From assembly GCA_051745065.1 (NCBI GenBank), contig JBNJDQ010000016.1, positions 1-29,709 on the forward strand: 29,709 nucleotides of DNA, read 5' to 3'. The DNA is from Chitinivibrio sp051745065 (lineage in GTDB: Bacteria; Fibrobacterota; Chitinivibrionia; Chitinivibrionales; Chitinivibrionaceae). Each line of letters begins with the position of its first letter. Positions within the stretch are counted from its first letter, which is position 1. This document shows positions 15,206 through 23,446 of this stretch, piece after piece. Both the position numbers and the translations under genes were made by a program. The notes beneath the pieces are model-generated. The model saw only the letters and a program-made list of their open reading frames with translations. It had not been told where the DNA came from and did no database searches.

Positions 15206-15711
15206 CGAGTGATTTTGAAGATTCAGTTCGTGCACGGAAGAGTGAATTCCGCCTGACACGATTCGGATTCGGTATGCATCCTGAGCGACTCCTTGCGGTG
15301 ATCATTTCCGGCCCCCTAACTGAGTCGTCTTTCTGGAATGATGTTACGGGGGTATGCCGGAATTATTTTGAGGCAGACTTTGTTATCCTTGCAGAAAAAG
15401 GGCGCCCACACTCAAAAGATGCACCGGTTGAGGAAGATAACGTGTACGTTCTGGAAGGCCTTGATGATGAAACGGCGGAGTATCTCGTTTCCCGGGCCCA
15501 TCTGCTTCTCGATCCGTCGGGAAAATTTCATGATGCAGCTGCAGAAAAGACCTTTGTTCCGGATTGCTTTACTACTGAGATTGGGGCTGCAGTTTCGCAG
15601 TATCTGCAGGGGCTGGGATGTTACCGCAACGGAACTGAAGCAGTCTCCTTTGCCCGCGACAATACGACTGTTCGCATTTCCCGCACAGATTCCTGTTCCA
15701 AAGAGATATAA
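15202..15711 (+). CDS. Hypothetical protein co-translated with the SPL-like radical SAM gene
   Basis: This 169-residue protein is not recognised. The ATG overlaps the upstream stop (ATGA), with AGAGG seven bases before it. The N-terminal 60 residues look like alternating strands and helices (LLAVIISGPLTESSFWNDV, followed later by ADFVILAEKG), and the rest is soluble and slightly acidic. There is no signal peptide or membrane segment. Cys residues at the C-terminal half are scattered (DCFTTE, LGCYRN, DSCSKEI) and form no clear metal motif. Tight coupling suggests a partner or accessory of the radical SAM protein. Function cannot be stated. Confidence 0.7.
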   Translation: MTSDFEDSVRARKSEFRLTRFGFGMHPERLLAVIISGPLTESSFWNDVTGVCRNYFEADFVILAEKGRPHSKDAPVEEDNVYVLEGLDDETAEYLVSRAHLLLDPSGKFHDAAAEKTFVPDCFTTEIGAAVSQYLQGLGCYRNGTEAVSFARDNTTVRISRTDSCSKEI

Positions 15712-15738
15712 AAAAAGGAAGATCCCTGCGGATCTTCC
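15711..15738 (-). terminator. Rho-independent terminator of rpsD
   Basis: GGAAGATCC (15717-15725) and GGATCTTCC (15730-15738) form a 9-bp stem with a 4-nt loop. On the minus strand a run of seven T follows (15716-15710). The convergent plus-strand gene ends just before it, so it may work weakly in both directions. Confidence 0.8.
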
Positions 15739-15763
15739 TCTCTGAGATATGTTTGCACAAAAT

Positions 15764-16378
15764 CTATTTTGAATAGAATTCCACAACAAGCTGGATATCC
15801 CCGGGAAGGGCAACATCTTCCATGGCTGGTTTGCGCAGAATTTTACCTGTGCTGTCCACCTTGGAAAAATCAAGCCATTCGGGAATTGTTTTACCTGCAT
15901 TTTCAGCAATGTACTCCTGGACCAGCTTTTTGCTTTTATTACGGTCGCGCACGGTGATAACATCATTCTCGGATACCGTGAATGAGGGAATATCTACTTT
16001 ATTACCGTTTACACGAATATGGTTATGGTTTACCAGCTGACGTGCCTGAGCACGGGTGGAAGCCATACCAAGACGGTACACCACGTTATCAAGGCGTGAT
16101 TCCAGAAGAGCAACGATGTTACCATCGGTTGTCCCTTTCAGTTTTTTTGCCTTTTTGAAGGTATTGCGGAACTGACGTTCGCTCAGGCCGTAGGAATAGC
16201 GGATTTTCTGTTTTTCACCAAGCTGTTTCCCGTACTCACTCACATTGGGACGACGTTTTTTCTTCGGTCCCGGGGGAGAGGGCTTCTTGTCAAGAATCCG
16301 CGAGTACTTATCGTTTCCAAAAATATTGCTTCTGAAACGACGGACGATTTTAGCTTTTGGCTTCATGTTTCTGGACAT
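15764..16378 (-). CDS. rpsD: 30S ribosomal protein S4
   Basis: The 204-residue protein is a primary binder of the 16S rRNA 5' domain and nucleates small-subunit assembly. The N-terminal region is very basic (KPKAKIVRRFRSNIFG). The S4 RNA-binding domain is at about 95-155, with STRAQARQLVNHNHIRVNG and KVDIPSFTVSENDVI. It contains no cysteines, so it is the zinc-free form. AGGAG precedes the ATG. It stands alone rather than in a ribosomal alpha operon, with a terminator behind and a structured 126-bp leader in front, so its expression could be controlled separately. Confidence 0.97.
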   Translation of the reverse strand: MSRNMKPKAKIVRRFRSNIFGNDKYSRILDKKPSPPGPKKKRRPNVSEYGKQLGEKQKIRYSYGLSERQFRNTFKKAKKLKGTTDGNIVALLESRLDNVVYRLGMASTRAQARQLVNHNHIRVNGNKVDIPSFTVSENDVITVRDRNKSKKLVQEYIAENAGKTIPEWLDFSKVDSTGKILRKPAMEDVALPGDIQLVVEFYSK

Positions 16379-16415
16379 TTAATCTCCTGTAATCAATCTC
16401 ATTAATCTGCTGTTA

Positions 16416-16439
16416 AAATTACTGTAGCCGCGGTAATTT
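16416..16439 (-). promoter_or_regulatory. Hairpin in the rpsD leader, possible S4 autoregulation element
   Basis: In the mRNA sense AAATTAC and GTAATTT form a perfect 7-bp stem with the 10-nt loop CGCGGCTACA, 38-61 bp before the rpsD start. Its sequence ATTACCGCGGCT (16437-16426) is the exact complement of the universal 530-loop segment of 16S rRNA, close to where S4 binds. S4 autoregulation through leader RNA is known in other bacteria with different structures. A role here is inference. Confidence 0.3.
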
Positions 16440-16504
16440 CTGCCAGCAAAGACCAACGAATTTATCTAAATATATAAGGTGATTGCGGCATAATGCCACA
16501 TTTT

Positions 16505-17884
16505 TTAATTTTTTCTGACGGGATAATTTCCGTCAAAACAGGCTTTGCAGTAATTACACCGTTCATCCGGTGAAATTGTGTCCAGCATTCCTTCTATTGA
16601 AAGGTATGCAAGGGAATCCACATCGAAATACTTTTTGATTTCATCGACATTTTTGTTGTTGGCAAGGAACTGATCCTTTTGGGGCATATCAATTCCGTAA
16701 AAGCATGGATTTGTAACCGGTGGTGAGGCGATACGTAGATGCACCTCTTTGGGACCCGCCGATTTAATCAGCTTTACGATCTTTTTCATGGTCGTACCGC
16801 GGACAATAGAATCATCCACTACAATGATCTTTTTGCCCTTTATTACTGATTTTATCGGATTGAACTTAACCCGCACACCAAAATTCCGTCCGCTCTGTTT
16901 GGGCTGTATAAAAGTTCGTCCCACATAATGATTTCGAATCAGGCCGTACCGAAAGGGGAGACCGGATTGCTGGGAATACCCAAGGGTGGCAATGGTTGCC
17001 GAATCGGGAACACTCATAACGCAATCGGCATCAGCAACGGGGGATTCTTCGGCCAGTTTCATCCCCATGGCACGTCGAATGCGGTCCACAGGGGTGCCGA
17101 AGATACGGGAATCCGGACGCGAAAAATAGATATGTTCAAAGATGCAGTGAGCATAATTGGTAATTTCACGGTATTTGGGTATCTCAAAGGATTCAATACC
17201 GGCTTCGGTGATTTTAATCATCTCTCCGGGTTTGATTTCACGTATTTCCTCTGCACCAAGAAGATCAAAGGCGCAGGTTTCCGATGATACAACGTAGCTC
17301 TCATCAAGCTTACCCAGCGCAAGGGGGCGTATACCGTAATGGTCCCGTGCGGCGTACAGGGCATCCTTTGTAAGAAAGAGGATCGAATACGCTCCGAGGG
17401 CGTTGGAAAGAGAATCAAGAATCATATTATCCAGTGTCTTCTGCCGGGAGTTCGCCAAGAGATGCATTATCACATCGGTATCATTGGTTGAGGTGAAAAT
17501 TGAACCGGCATTTTCCATTTCTTCGCGCAGCTCCGTGGCATTTATCAGATTGCCGTTATGGGCACAGGCAATCTGTCCGGCTTTAAAGTTGATCAGCATT
17601 GGTTGGGCGTTTTCCAGACTGGAGCCACCTGTCGTTGAGTATCGGTTATGACCGATGGCATTGTTTCCTGAAAGGGACTCAAGGATTGAACGATCACTGA
17701 ATACATCTTTCACAAGTCCGGAATCGGCGTAGCGCTTCAGCCGTTCGCCGTCAGAAACGGTTATGCCCGATGCCTCCTGCCCGCGATGTTGCAGGGCGTA
17801 CAGTCCGTAATAGGTATAGTTGGATGCTTCGGGATTGTTGAAAATGCCGAATACACCGCATTCTTCCTTAATATCTTCTGTCAT
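16505..17884 (-). CDS. purF: Amidophosphoribosyltransferase
   Basis: The 459-residue enzyme makes 5-phosphoribosylamine from PRPP and glutamine, the first committed step of purine synthesis. The N-terminal Ntn glutaminase has Cys9 in ECGVFGIF, probably exposed by removal of a short propeptide as in Bacillus PurF. Further visible motifs are HRGQEASG, GHNRYSTTG and, in the phosphoribosyltransferase half, the PRPP loop IIVVDDSIVRGTT. The C-terminal CNYCKAC is consistent with an iron-sulfur cluster of the Bacillus type. Start: AGAGG then ATG. It lies 23 bp after pyrG and is probably co-transcribed with it. Confidence 0.96.
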   Translation of the reverse strand: MTEDIKEECGVFGIFNNPEASNYTYYGLYALQHRGQEASGITVSDGERLKRYADSGLVKDVFSDRSILESLSGNNAIGHNRYSTTGGSSLENAQPMLINFKAGQIACAHNGNLINATELREEMENAGSIFTSTNDTDVIMHLLANSRQKTLDNMILDSLSNALGAYSILFLTKDALYAARDHYGIRPLALGKLDESYVVSSETCAFDLLGAEEIREIKPGEMIKITEAGIESFEIPKYREITNYAHCIFEHIYFSRPDSRIFGTPVDRIRRAMGMKLAEESPVADADCVMSVPDSATIATLGYSQQSGLPFRYGLIRNHYVGRTFIQPKQSGRNFGVRVKFNPIKSVIKGKKIIVVDDSIVRGTTMKKIVKLIKSAGPKEVHLRIASPPVTNPCFYGIDMPQKDQFLANNKNVDEIKKYFDVDSLAYLSIEGMLDTISPDERCNYCKACFDGNYPVRKN

Positions 17885-17907
17885 ACTACCTCTTGTTCCT
17901 GCCTGGC

Positions 17908-19515
17908 TTACTGGTTATTTCGATGACTGACAGCTGCGTCGATAAATCCGGAAAAAACCGGATGCGGCTGAACGGGACGGGATTTAAACTCGGGATGAAA
18001 TTGTACACCCACAAAGAAAGGGTGGTCTTCTATTTCCACGATTTCAACGAGCCCTTTTTCTTTATAATGACCGGAAAAGGTAAGTCCGTTTTCCTGGAAC
18101 ATATAATAGTAACTGTTGTTGAATTCGTAACGGTGCCGGTGACGTTCGCTGACATTTTCTTCTGCATAGAGACGTGCGGCAACGGTGTCCGGCGTGAGCT
18201 GACAGGGGTATGCTCCAAGGCGCATTGTACCGCCGAGCTGGTCAATGTCTTTCTGGTCCTCCATAATATCAATAACCGGATCCTTGCAGTTTTCGTTGAG
18301 CTCCGTACTGTTGGCATCGGTCAGCCCCATTACATTACGGGCAAATTCAACCACGGCCATCTGCATTCCCAGGCAGATACCGAAGAACGGCACCTTTTGT
18401 TCCCGGGCGTACTGGATTGCAAAGATCTTGCCTTCGTGTCCGCGCTTGCCGAATCCACCGGGGATGAGAATGCCGTCAATGTCGGACAGGAGAGCCGAAG
18501 GCCCTTCTTTTTCAATATCCTCCGCATTAATGCTGCAGAGCTTAACCCGCGCACCGAACTGTGCCCCGCTGTGGTCGAGGGCTTCATGGATCGATTTATA
18601 CGCATCAATCAGTTCGGAATACTTGCCTACAACGGCTATGGTTACTTCTTTCTCTGATTTCTTAACATTATCCACATATTCGCGCCATTTTTTGAGCCGG
18701 CGTTTTCCTGCCTCCATGCCGAAGTAGTCAAGGATAATGGTATCGATATCCTGTTCTGCATAGGCAATGGGGACCTGATAGATTGTGTTTTTAACATCAA
18801 AGGCTTCAATGACGTTATCCCGGTCGACATTGCAGAAGAGAGCCAGTTTGTTGATAACATCCTCTTCAAGATGTTTTTCCGTGCGGCAGACGAGCATATC
18901 AGGGATGATACCGATTTCCCGCAGGCGTCCCACTGAGTGCTGTGTGGGTTTTGTTTTTACTTCACCGGCCATTGACAGATAAGGTATAAGGGTCACATGT
19001 GCAAAGTACACATTCTTTGACCCTTCCTGCTGCCTGAACTGGCGCAGGGCTTCCAGAAAGGGAAGGCTTTCAATATCGCCGACAGTGCCGCCGATCTCTG
19101 TTATGACCACATCCACATCGGTGTTGTCAAAACTGTGGATGGCATCACAGATCTCACCGGTCACATGAGGCACAACCTGTACCGTACCACCGAGAAAATC
19201 ACCATTCCGTTCCTTCCTGATCAGGGTATCATAGATACGTCCGGCCGTGTAATTACAGTTGCGGTCAGTAGCAATACCGGTGAACCGTTCGTAGTGACCA
19301 AGGTCAAGGTCCGTCTCCGTACCATCGTCCGTGACATAGACTTCCCCATGCTGATAGGGGTTCATTGTACCGGGATCAACGTTCAGATAGGGGTCGAACT
19401 TCTGCAGTACAACCTTGAGTCCGCGGGATTTCAAGAGCAGACCTACGGATGCTGCGGTTATCCCTTTTCCAAGGGATGACACAACACCGCCGGTAATAAA
19501 AATATGTTTTGGCAT
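17908..19515 (-). CDS. pyrG: CTP synthase
   Basis: The 535-residue enzyme converts UTP, ATP and glutamine to CTP. The N-terminal synthetase domain begins KHIFITGGVVSSLGKGI and includes DPYLNVDPGTMNPYQHGEV and the segment TEIGGTVGDIESLPF. The class I glutamine amidotransferase domain (about 290-530) has the nucleophile elbow FGICLGMQ and the catalytic pair in FHPEF. The length is normal. AAGGAG precedes the ATG. It heads the minus-strand pyrG-purF pair of nucleotide synthesis genes. Confidence 0.97.
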   Translation of the reverse strand: MPKHIFITGGVVSSLGKGITAASVGLLLKSRGLKVVLQKFDPYLNVDPGTMNPYQHGEVYVTDDGTETDLDLGHYERFTGIATDRNCNYTAGRIYDTLIRKERNGDFLGGTVQVVPHVTGEICDAIHSFDNTDVDVVITEIGGTVGDIESLPFLEALRQFRQQEGSKNVYFAHVTLIPYLSMAGEVKTKPTQHSVGRLREIGIIPDMLVCRTEKHLEEDVINKLALFCNVDRDNVIEAFDVKNTIYQVPIAYAEQDIDTIILDYFGMEAGKRRLKKWREYVDNVKKSEKEVTIAVVGKYSELIDAYKSIHEALDHSGAQFGARVKLCSINAEDIEKEGPSALLSDIDGILIPGGFGKRGHEGKIFAIQYAREQKVPFFGICLGMQMAVVEFARNVMGLTDANSTELNENCKDPVIDIMEDQKDIDQLGGTMRLGAYPCQLTPDTVAARLYAEENVSERHRHRYEFNNSYYYMFQENGLTFSGHYKEKGLVEIVEIEDHPFFVGVQFHPEFKSRPVQPHPVFSGFIDAAVSHRNNQ

Positions 19516-19575
19516 TCTATCTCCTTATAACCTCTTCCGGCGTAAAAATAATATTTGAGACCGTCTAATATCCAT

Positions 19576-19605
19576 AAAAAAAGGGGAAGCATCAAATGCT
19601 TCCCC
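19576..19605 (-). terminator. Rho-independent terminator of the acidic secreted protein gene
   Basis: GGGGAAGCAT (19583-19592) and ATGCTTCCCC (19596-19605) form a perfect 10-bp stem with a 3-nt loop. On the minus strand seven T follow (19582-19576). It separates the secreted-protein gene from pyrG. Confidence 0.88.
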
Positions 19606-19627
19606 CGCTGCAGTTTTTTCGGGCTGC

Positions 19628-21622
19628 TTACTTGACGACAGATACAGCCTTAATGAGGCTTGCTCTGCGGCCTGAAGTGGATACGACCTTGAAAATATAC
19701 GTTCCGTTTGTAAGATCCTGTGTTGACACAGAGGCTCTTGCAGAACGGCCTGAGAGAATTTCAGACTTAACAAGCTGACCGTTTACAGAGTAAATCATAG
19801 CTTTGGCAGTGTTTACTCCTTCGGGCATGGCAATGTTCAGGCTGGTATTATTCACAGAGAGATCAAAAAGACCGGCTTTCTCAGAAGAACCGGTGTTTAC
19901 TACTCCTGTGATGTCTTTGATCTGCTGATTTGCATCAGAGACAAAGAGTACGTTGTCAACAGTAATTGTTCCACTCTCACCGGGTTTTCCTTCGTAGGCA
20001 AACTCAACGCCCTTGATTGCTGCAGGCTTGAAGTTCTTGCCCTTATCTTTATCGTCCCACCAGGGAAGAGTAAGGTCGTCAAAGGAGATGGTTGCAGTTT
20101 TCATCTCTCCACCAGTTGCGGGAACAGAAACGTAAAAGGACGCACCGTCAGCTTCGATATGGGTTGTGTCAACCATACGCACCTGCATCCATTCCATATC
20201 ACCGGTTGTGGAATAATCAAAACGGATACCGTTGAACCCTTTTTCCTCTGCGTTGTAGGGGGATCCCTGCAGATCGGCATTCAGTTCCATGGCAAGGCCG
20301 GCAAAGGGGAAAATCTGAATATCTTTTCCATCCAGGGTCTGGGTATAGGTTTTACCAAGGGTAAAGCCCATGGAGACATTTTCCGCACCGTCAGCAACAG
20401 AATATTTGGGGCTCAACCCATTGTAGGTTACTTCACCGGTTCCGTTGGACTTGATCTCGGTTACGTCTTCGCCAAGTACAAGGCCCGCTGTATCCCGGCC
20501 CTCGATATCGTTGTACACGTACCAGCCGTTTCCGTCGCCGATGATGTTGTCACCGCCGGTATGGTAAATGGAATCACCTTCCGTGCCGTTTTCCGTGGTC
20601 CAGGTATCTTCCTGCTGAAGCTGATCGTCAAAGAACGGTTCGTAATTGGTGATTACCACGTTATCAATGTAGAGGGTTACTTCTTCGTTCTGGAGGAGAG
20701 TGTTGTCTCCGTCATTAAGGATGTTCCATGTAAGGGCATGGGACTCTTCCCATTTGGGATCAGCTTCAATGGCTTCCACAAAACTTGCCGTATCTGCAGC
20801 TTCCCATCCCCAGTAGTCTTCAGAAGCAGGTTCATCATAGAGGTTCCACCAATTATGCTGGTGGAATTTTTCTGTTGTCTCATACTCGCCTTCAGCGGTA
20901 AGAGCCGTGTCCGATTCATGGACGAGCTGAAACTCCATGGTCTGCCATTCATCGGTGACATCAATCTTGACCTTGTAGAAGTTACCGTGCTGTGCAATCA
21001 CATACTGGTTGGTTTCCACGGCAAAGTCAACATCAAGCTTGTTCACGAGAGCACCATCGGGAAAATCTGCTTTAATATCGAATTTTATCGACATATCAGA
21101 GCTGAGCTGCGCATACTTTCCGTCGGGCACGAGCCCTGTCCCGATACCGATGTATCCTTCGTAGGCACCGCCTTCATGGTCGTATTTGGGCTGAACATCA
21201 CCGAGTTTAAAGGAGGTTTTCAGTCCTCTGCCTTCGGTGCCGGCACCGTCTGTTGCCACAAAATTGGGGTATTTGCGTTTGATCTTCAGGATATCACCGT
21301 TACTGTTTCTGATCGTATCCTTCTTGATATCCTCTTCGGTGATTGTTTTATCGCCGAAGGCAGTCAGAACAGAATTACCCGGTTCCAGTAATCCGTCGGG
21401 ATCTTCGTAGGAATTCGTTTCGGGGTTATAGGTTGCCTTGTCCCATGAAGGAGCCCCGTCATCAAATACGTACCAGGCACCATTGCTGTAGTTCATTACA
21501 TCCTGACCCTGATCAGTGTTCTCGAAATCTTCGAGCATGTAATCTGCAGCACAGACAGAGCCGGTCATAACCGCCGCTGCCGCAAGGGCTGCAATACTTT
21601 TCTTAATTGAGATTCGCATCAT
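19628..21622 (-). CDS. Large acidic secreted protein with two beta-rich modules and Por/T9SS-like C-terminal domain
   Basis: The 664-residue protein has a signal peptide with likely cleavage after VCA (residue 25). Two related modules follow: about 27-335 beginning YMLEDFEN with NGAWYVFDD, and about 355-590 with NGWYVYNDIEG. Each ends in a strand containing a T(L/V)..DNV(V/L) pattern (TLYIDNVVI, then TVDNVLFV). This resembles jelly-roll carbohydrate-binding modules found in surface proteins of cellulose- or chitin-degrading bacteria. The last about 60 residues (AMIYSVNGQLVKSEIL, then LTNGTYIFKVVS) match the type of C-terminal sorting domain used by type IX secretion. The protein is very rich in Asp and Glu. 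No catalytic motif was seen. It is monocistronic, with AGAGGAGAG before the ATG pair at 21622/21619. Possibly an abundant surface or substrate-binding protein. Confidence 0.75.
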   Translation of the reverse strand: MMRISIKKSIAALAAAAVMTGSVCAADYMLEDFENTDQGQDVMNYSNGAWYVFDDGAPSWDKATYNPETNSYEDPDGLLEPGNSVLTAFGDKTITEEDIKKDTIRNSNGDILKIKRKYPNFVATDGAGTEGRGLKTSFKLGDVQPKYDHEGGAYEGYIGIGTGLVPDGKYAQLSSDMSIKFDIKADFPDGALVNKLDVDFAVETNQYVIAQHGNFYKVKIDVTDEWQTMEFQLVHESDTALTAEGEYETTEKFHQHNWWNLYDEPASEDYWGWEAADTASFVEAIEADPKWEESHALTWNILNDGDNTLLQNEEVTLYIDNVVITNYEPFFDDQLQQEDTWTTENGTEGDSIYHTGGDNIIGDGNGWYVYNDIEGRDTAGLVLGEDVTEIKSNGTGEVTYNGLSPKYSVADGAENVSMGFTLGKTYTQTLDGKDIQIFPFAGLAMELNADLQGSPYNAEEKGFNGIRFDYSTTGDMEWMQVRMVDTTHIEADGASFYVSVPATGGEMKTATISFDDLTLPWWDDKDKGKNFKPAAIKGVEFAYEGKPGESGTITVDNVLFVSDANQQIKDITGVVNTGSSEKAGLFDLSVNNTSLNIAMPEGVNTAKAMIYSVNGQLVKSEILSGRSARASVSTQDLTNGTYIFKVVSTSGRRASLIKAVSVVK

Positions 21623-21669
21623 ACTATCTCTCCTCTGAAAAAGAGTTGTCTAAAATGGTTTCGGTTTCA

Positions 21670-21698
21670 AATATATACATTTTCTGCCGGTATTTCAG
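21670..21698 (-). promoter_or_regulatory. Promoter candidate of the acidic secreted protein gene
   Basis: On the minus strand CTGAAA (21698-21693) and TATATT (21675-21670) are 17 bp apart, about 48 bp before the start codon. The -35 box matches at 4 of 6 positions and the -10 box at 5 of 6. Confidence 0.38.
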
Positions 21699-21733
21699 CA
21701 TTGTTTCCTAAAATATATAAAATCATAAGAGTC

Positions 21734-21751
21734 TGAGTAATTTTGAGTAAT
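21734..21751. repeat. Direct repeat TGAGTAAT spaced by one helical turn
   Basis: Two copies of TGAGTAAT (21734-21741 and 21744-21751) have a 10-bp period, so both lie on the same DNA face. They sit about 36 bp upstream of the candidate -35 box of the secreted-protein gene, the usual place for an activator binding direct repeats. Confidence 0.35.
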
Positions 21752-21922
21752 CCGCATTCTTGTTATTAAGATGAATTTTTGTTATCCTTTTTCGAGCTGT
21801 TTTTAACAAGTTCCTTCAGCACCACTATTGTAATTACATTTATCGCACTGAGGATGTCCAAAGATATTTTACATAAGAATTCGCAGAGTGCAAGGAATTA
21901 TTGATATTTTGGAAAAACAGCC

Positions 21923-22315
21923 ATGAATCGCCCCGTATCCCGAATGATTACCGTGTCGGATATTGTATTGATTGGTATTATACTCGCAACCTCCTGGTAT
22001 GTTTGGATAAGTATGCGCACATCAAGTGGAGAACTTCCGCCTGCCGGGCGGTTTGCTGTGTACCGCAGGGATTCGCTTATTGCTTCTTTTCCGGCAGCTG
22101 CGGATACGGTATTCCTTATTCAGGGAGTAACGGGAGCTCTCACGGTTCAGGGAAGGGACGGAACCGTTCAGGTGACAGAAAGCTCCTGCCGCAGGAAAAT
22201 TTGCACCGGCATGCCGGCTCTGGATATTCATAGTGCCGGACAGATTGTCTGTGTTCCCAATCAAATTGTTATCCGTCCCCGACGCAAGGAGCTGATCGAT
22301 GCAGTCAGTCGGTAA
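21923..22315 (+). CDS. NusG domain II-containing membrane-anchored protein
   Basis: The 130-residue protein has one N-terminal membrane segment (about 11-31, VSDIVLIGIILATSWYVWI) and an external domain. The domain ends with the NusG-II signature: ESSCRRKICTGM with Cys pair, then GQIVCVPNQIVI. Such proteins are commonly encoded next to the Gx/heptaprenyl-diphosphate-synthase-component-I-like membrane family, as here; the next gene overlaps it by 17 bp. Their biochemical role is not established. The start at 21923 has no good ribosome binding site; a second in-frame ATG at 21944 is possible. Confidence 0.82.
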   Translation: MNRPVSRMITVSDIVLIGIILATSWYVWISMRTSSGELPPAGRFAVYRRDSLIASFPAAADTVFLIQGVTGALTVQGRDGTVQVTESSCRRKICTGMPALDIHSAGQIVCVPNQIVIRPRRKELIDAVSR

Positions 22316-23378
22316 CCAGAGCGGGTATAAGTCCCTGCTTTTTATTACAGCCCTGCTGATTGCATCGGTTGAGATTGTTCTTCCCCGTATTCCTCTTATG
22401 CCCTGGCTGAAGCCGGGTCTTGCAAATATGGTTGGCCTGGTGTGGCTCTATCGGTACGGCTGGCGCGAGGCGCTTCTCTTTGGGTTTCTCCGCATCTGGG
22501 TCATTGCTTTTTTCTTCGGCTTCTCCTTTGTTACTTTTATCTTATCTGTAACGGGGATGGTTGTTTCCGTTTCACTTATGGCTTTTTTGGTATGGGCAGG
22601 GCGGTCATGGGTGTTTGGAACAGTGGGGATCTCCGTGGCCGGGGCATTTGCTCATAATATTGCCCAGCTGATTACGATACAATCTTTTACGGGGAGGCTG
22701 TTCTCGCCGTCTGTGCAGTTGCCCGTCATGGTGCCGGCGGCTGTTTTCTTCGGTGTGCTGAGCGGTATCGGAGCGTACCACCTGATGGCATATCTTGAAA
22801 AAGTTGATCCGCCGGAGATTTCCCTCAGCAGTCAGCCCTCCTTTGCCGATGCACACGGGGGAGTTGTCGGTGTGACTTTTATGCTCGGCCTGAGTATTTT
22901 TTTCTGGGAAAGTATGGCGGCTCTGTTTTTTTTGCAGGGCGTTCTCATTCTGGTGCTTATGCGTTTGAGGCGTCTGCGCAACACCCTGCGGGCGCTGTGG
23001 AGGTCCCGGTTCATTCTATTGGCGGTGGCCCTTTCTTTTTTTCCCTTTCATGAGCCTGAGCAGTACCTTGCGTCATTGCGGCAGACTATGCGCCTGACGT
23101 CCTGGATTCTCCTGACAGGAGTGCTTTTTTATTTTCATGCAGAGGTGTTGTTCTTTTCTATCCTGAAGCGCTGGTTCCCTTCCGGCACAGAGACCCTTGA
23201 AACAGCTGTGCTCATGGTTGAATTATTCCCCGGGATTCTTGATGCTTCCTTGTGCAGAGAGAAAGGCTCCTCCCTGAAAGACCTGTTTCGGCCGCAGCGA
23301 TTGATTGCCCATGCCGGTGCCGCCGGTGCCGGATTACTGCAGGGGCGATACAATCGGAAGGGAGTGGCAAAAAAATAG
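22299..23378 (+). CDS. Gx transporter-family (Hpre_diP_synt_I) protein with extra EcfT-like C-terminal membrane domain
   Basis: The 359-residue integral membrane protein begins with the ECF substrate-component-like Gx family: IASVEIVLPRIPLMPWLKPG, then GLANMVGL, LRIWVIAFFFG and AFAHNIAQLI. That family normally ends near residue 170. Here a second hydrophobic half follows (about 190-320) with RLRRLRNTLRALWRSRFILL and later WILLTGVLFYFHAEVLFFSIL. Its layout resembles the transmembrane T component of energy-coupling-factor transporters, although the usual coupling motifs are not clear. It overlaps the NusG-II gene by 17 bp. The older name (heptaprenyl diphosphate synthase component I) is probably misleading, and a transport role is inferred. 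Confidence 0.75.
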   Translation: MQSVGNQSGYKSLLFITALLIASVEIVLPRIPLMPWLKPGLANMVGLVWLYRYGWREALLFGFLRIWVIAFFFGFSFVTFILSVTGMVVSVSLMAFLVWAGRSWVFGTVGISVAGAFAHNIAQLITIQSFTGRLFSPSVQLPVMVPAAVFFGVLSGIGAYHLMAYLEKVDPPEISLSSQPSFADAHGGVVGVTFMLGLSIFFWESMAALFFLQGVLILVLMRLRRLRNTLRALWRSRFILLAVALSFFPFHEPEQYLASLRQTMRLTSWILLTGVLFYFHAEVLFFSILKRWFPSGTETLETAVLMVELFPGILDASLCREKGSSLKDLFRPQRLIAHAGAAGAGLLQGRYNRKGVAKK

Positions 23379-23446
23379 TGTCGATTCTGCACAGTATGAT
23401 ATACTACGACTGCAGGTGTTGTATTTAAAAGATTGCTGAGGTAACT

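Larger units (their letters stand above)
21623..21922. other. 300-bp intergenic region between divergent genes
   Basis: This AT-rich region holds the likely promoter of the acidic secreted protein, a TGAGTAAT direct repeat, and a 10-bp palindrome TGTAATTACA (21829-21838). No clear promoter for the plus-strand NusG-II gene was found. No coding frame is convincing. Confidence 0.55.

Noticed and set aside
16490..16510. GGCATAATGCC followed by a T-run as terminator
   Set aside because: The T-run follows on the plus strand, but the adjacent genes are on the minus strand, so nothing would be terminated there.
20159..21391. 410-codon open frame on the plus strand
   Set aside because: It lies antisense inside the acidic secreted protein gene, has no ribosome binding site, and its product has no recognisable motif. 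The minus-strand protein has a signal peptide, modules and terminator.
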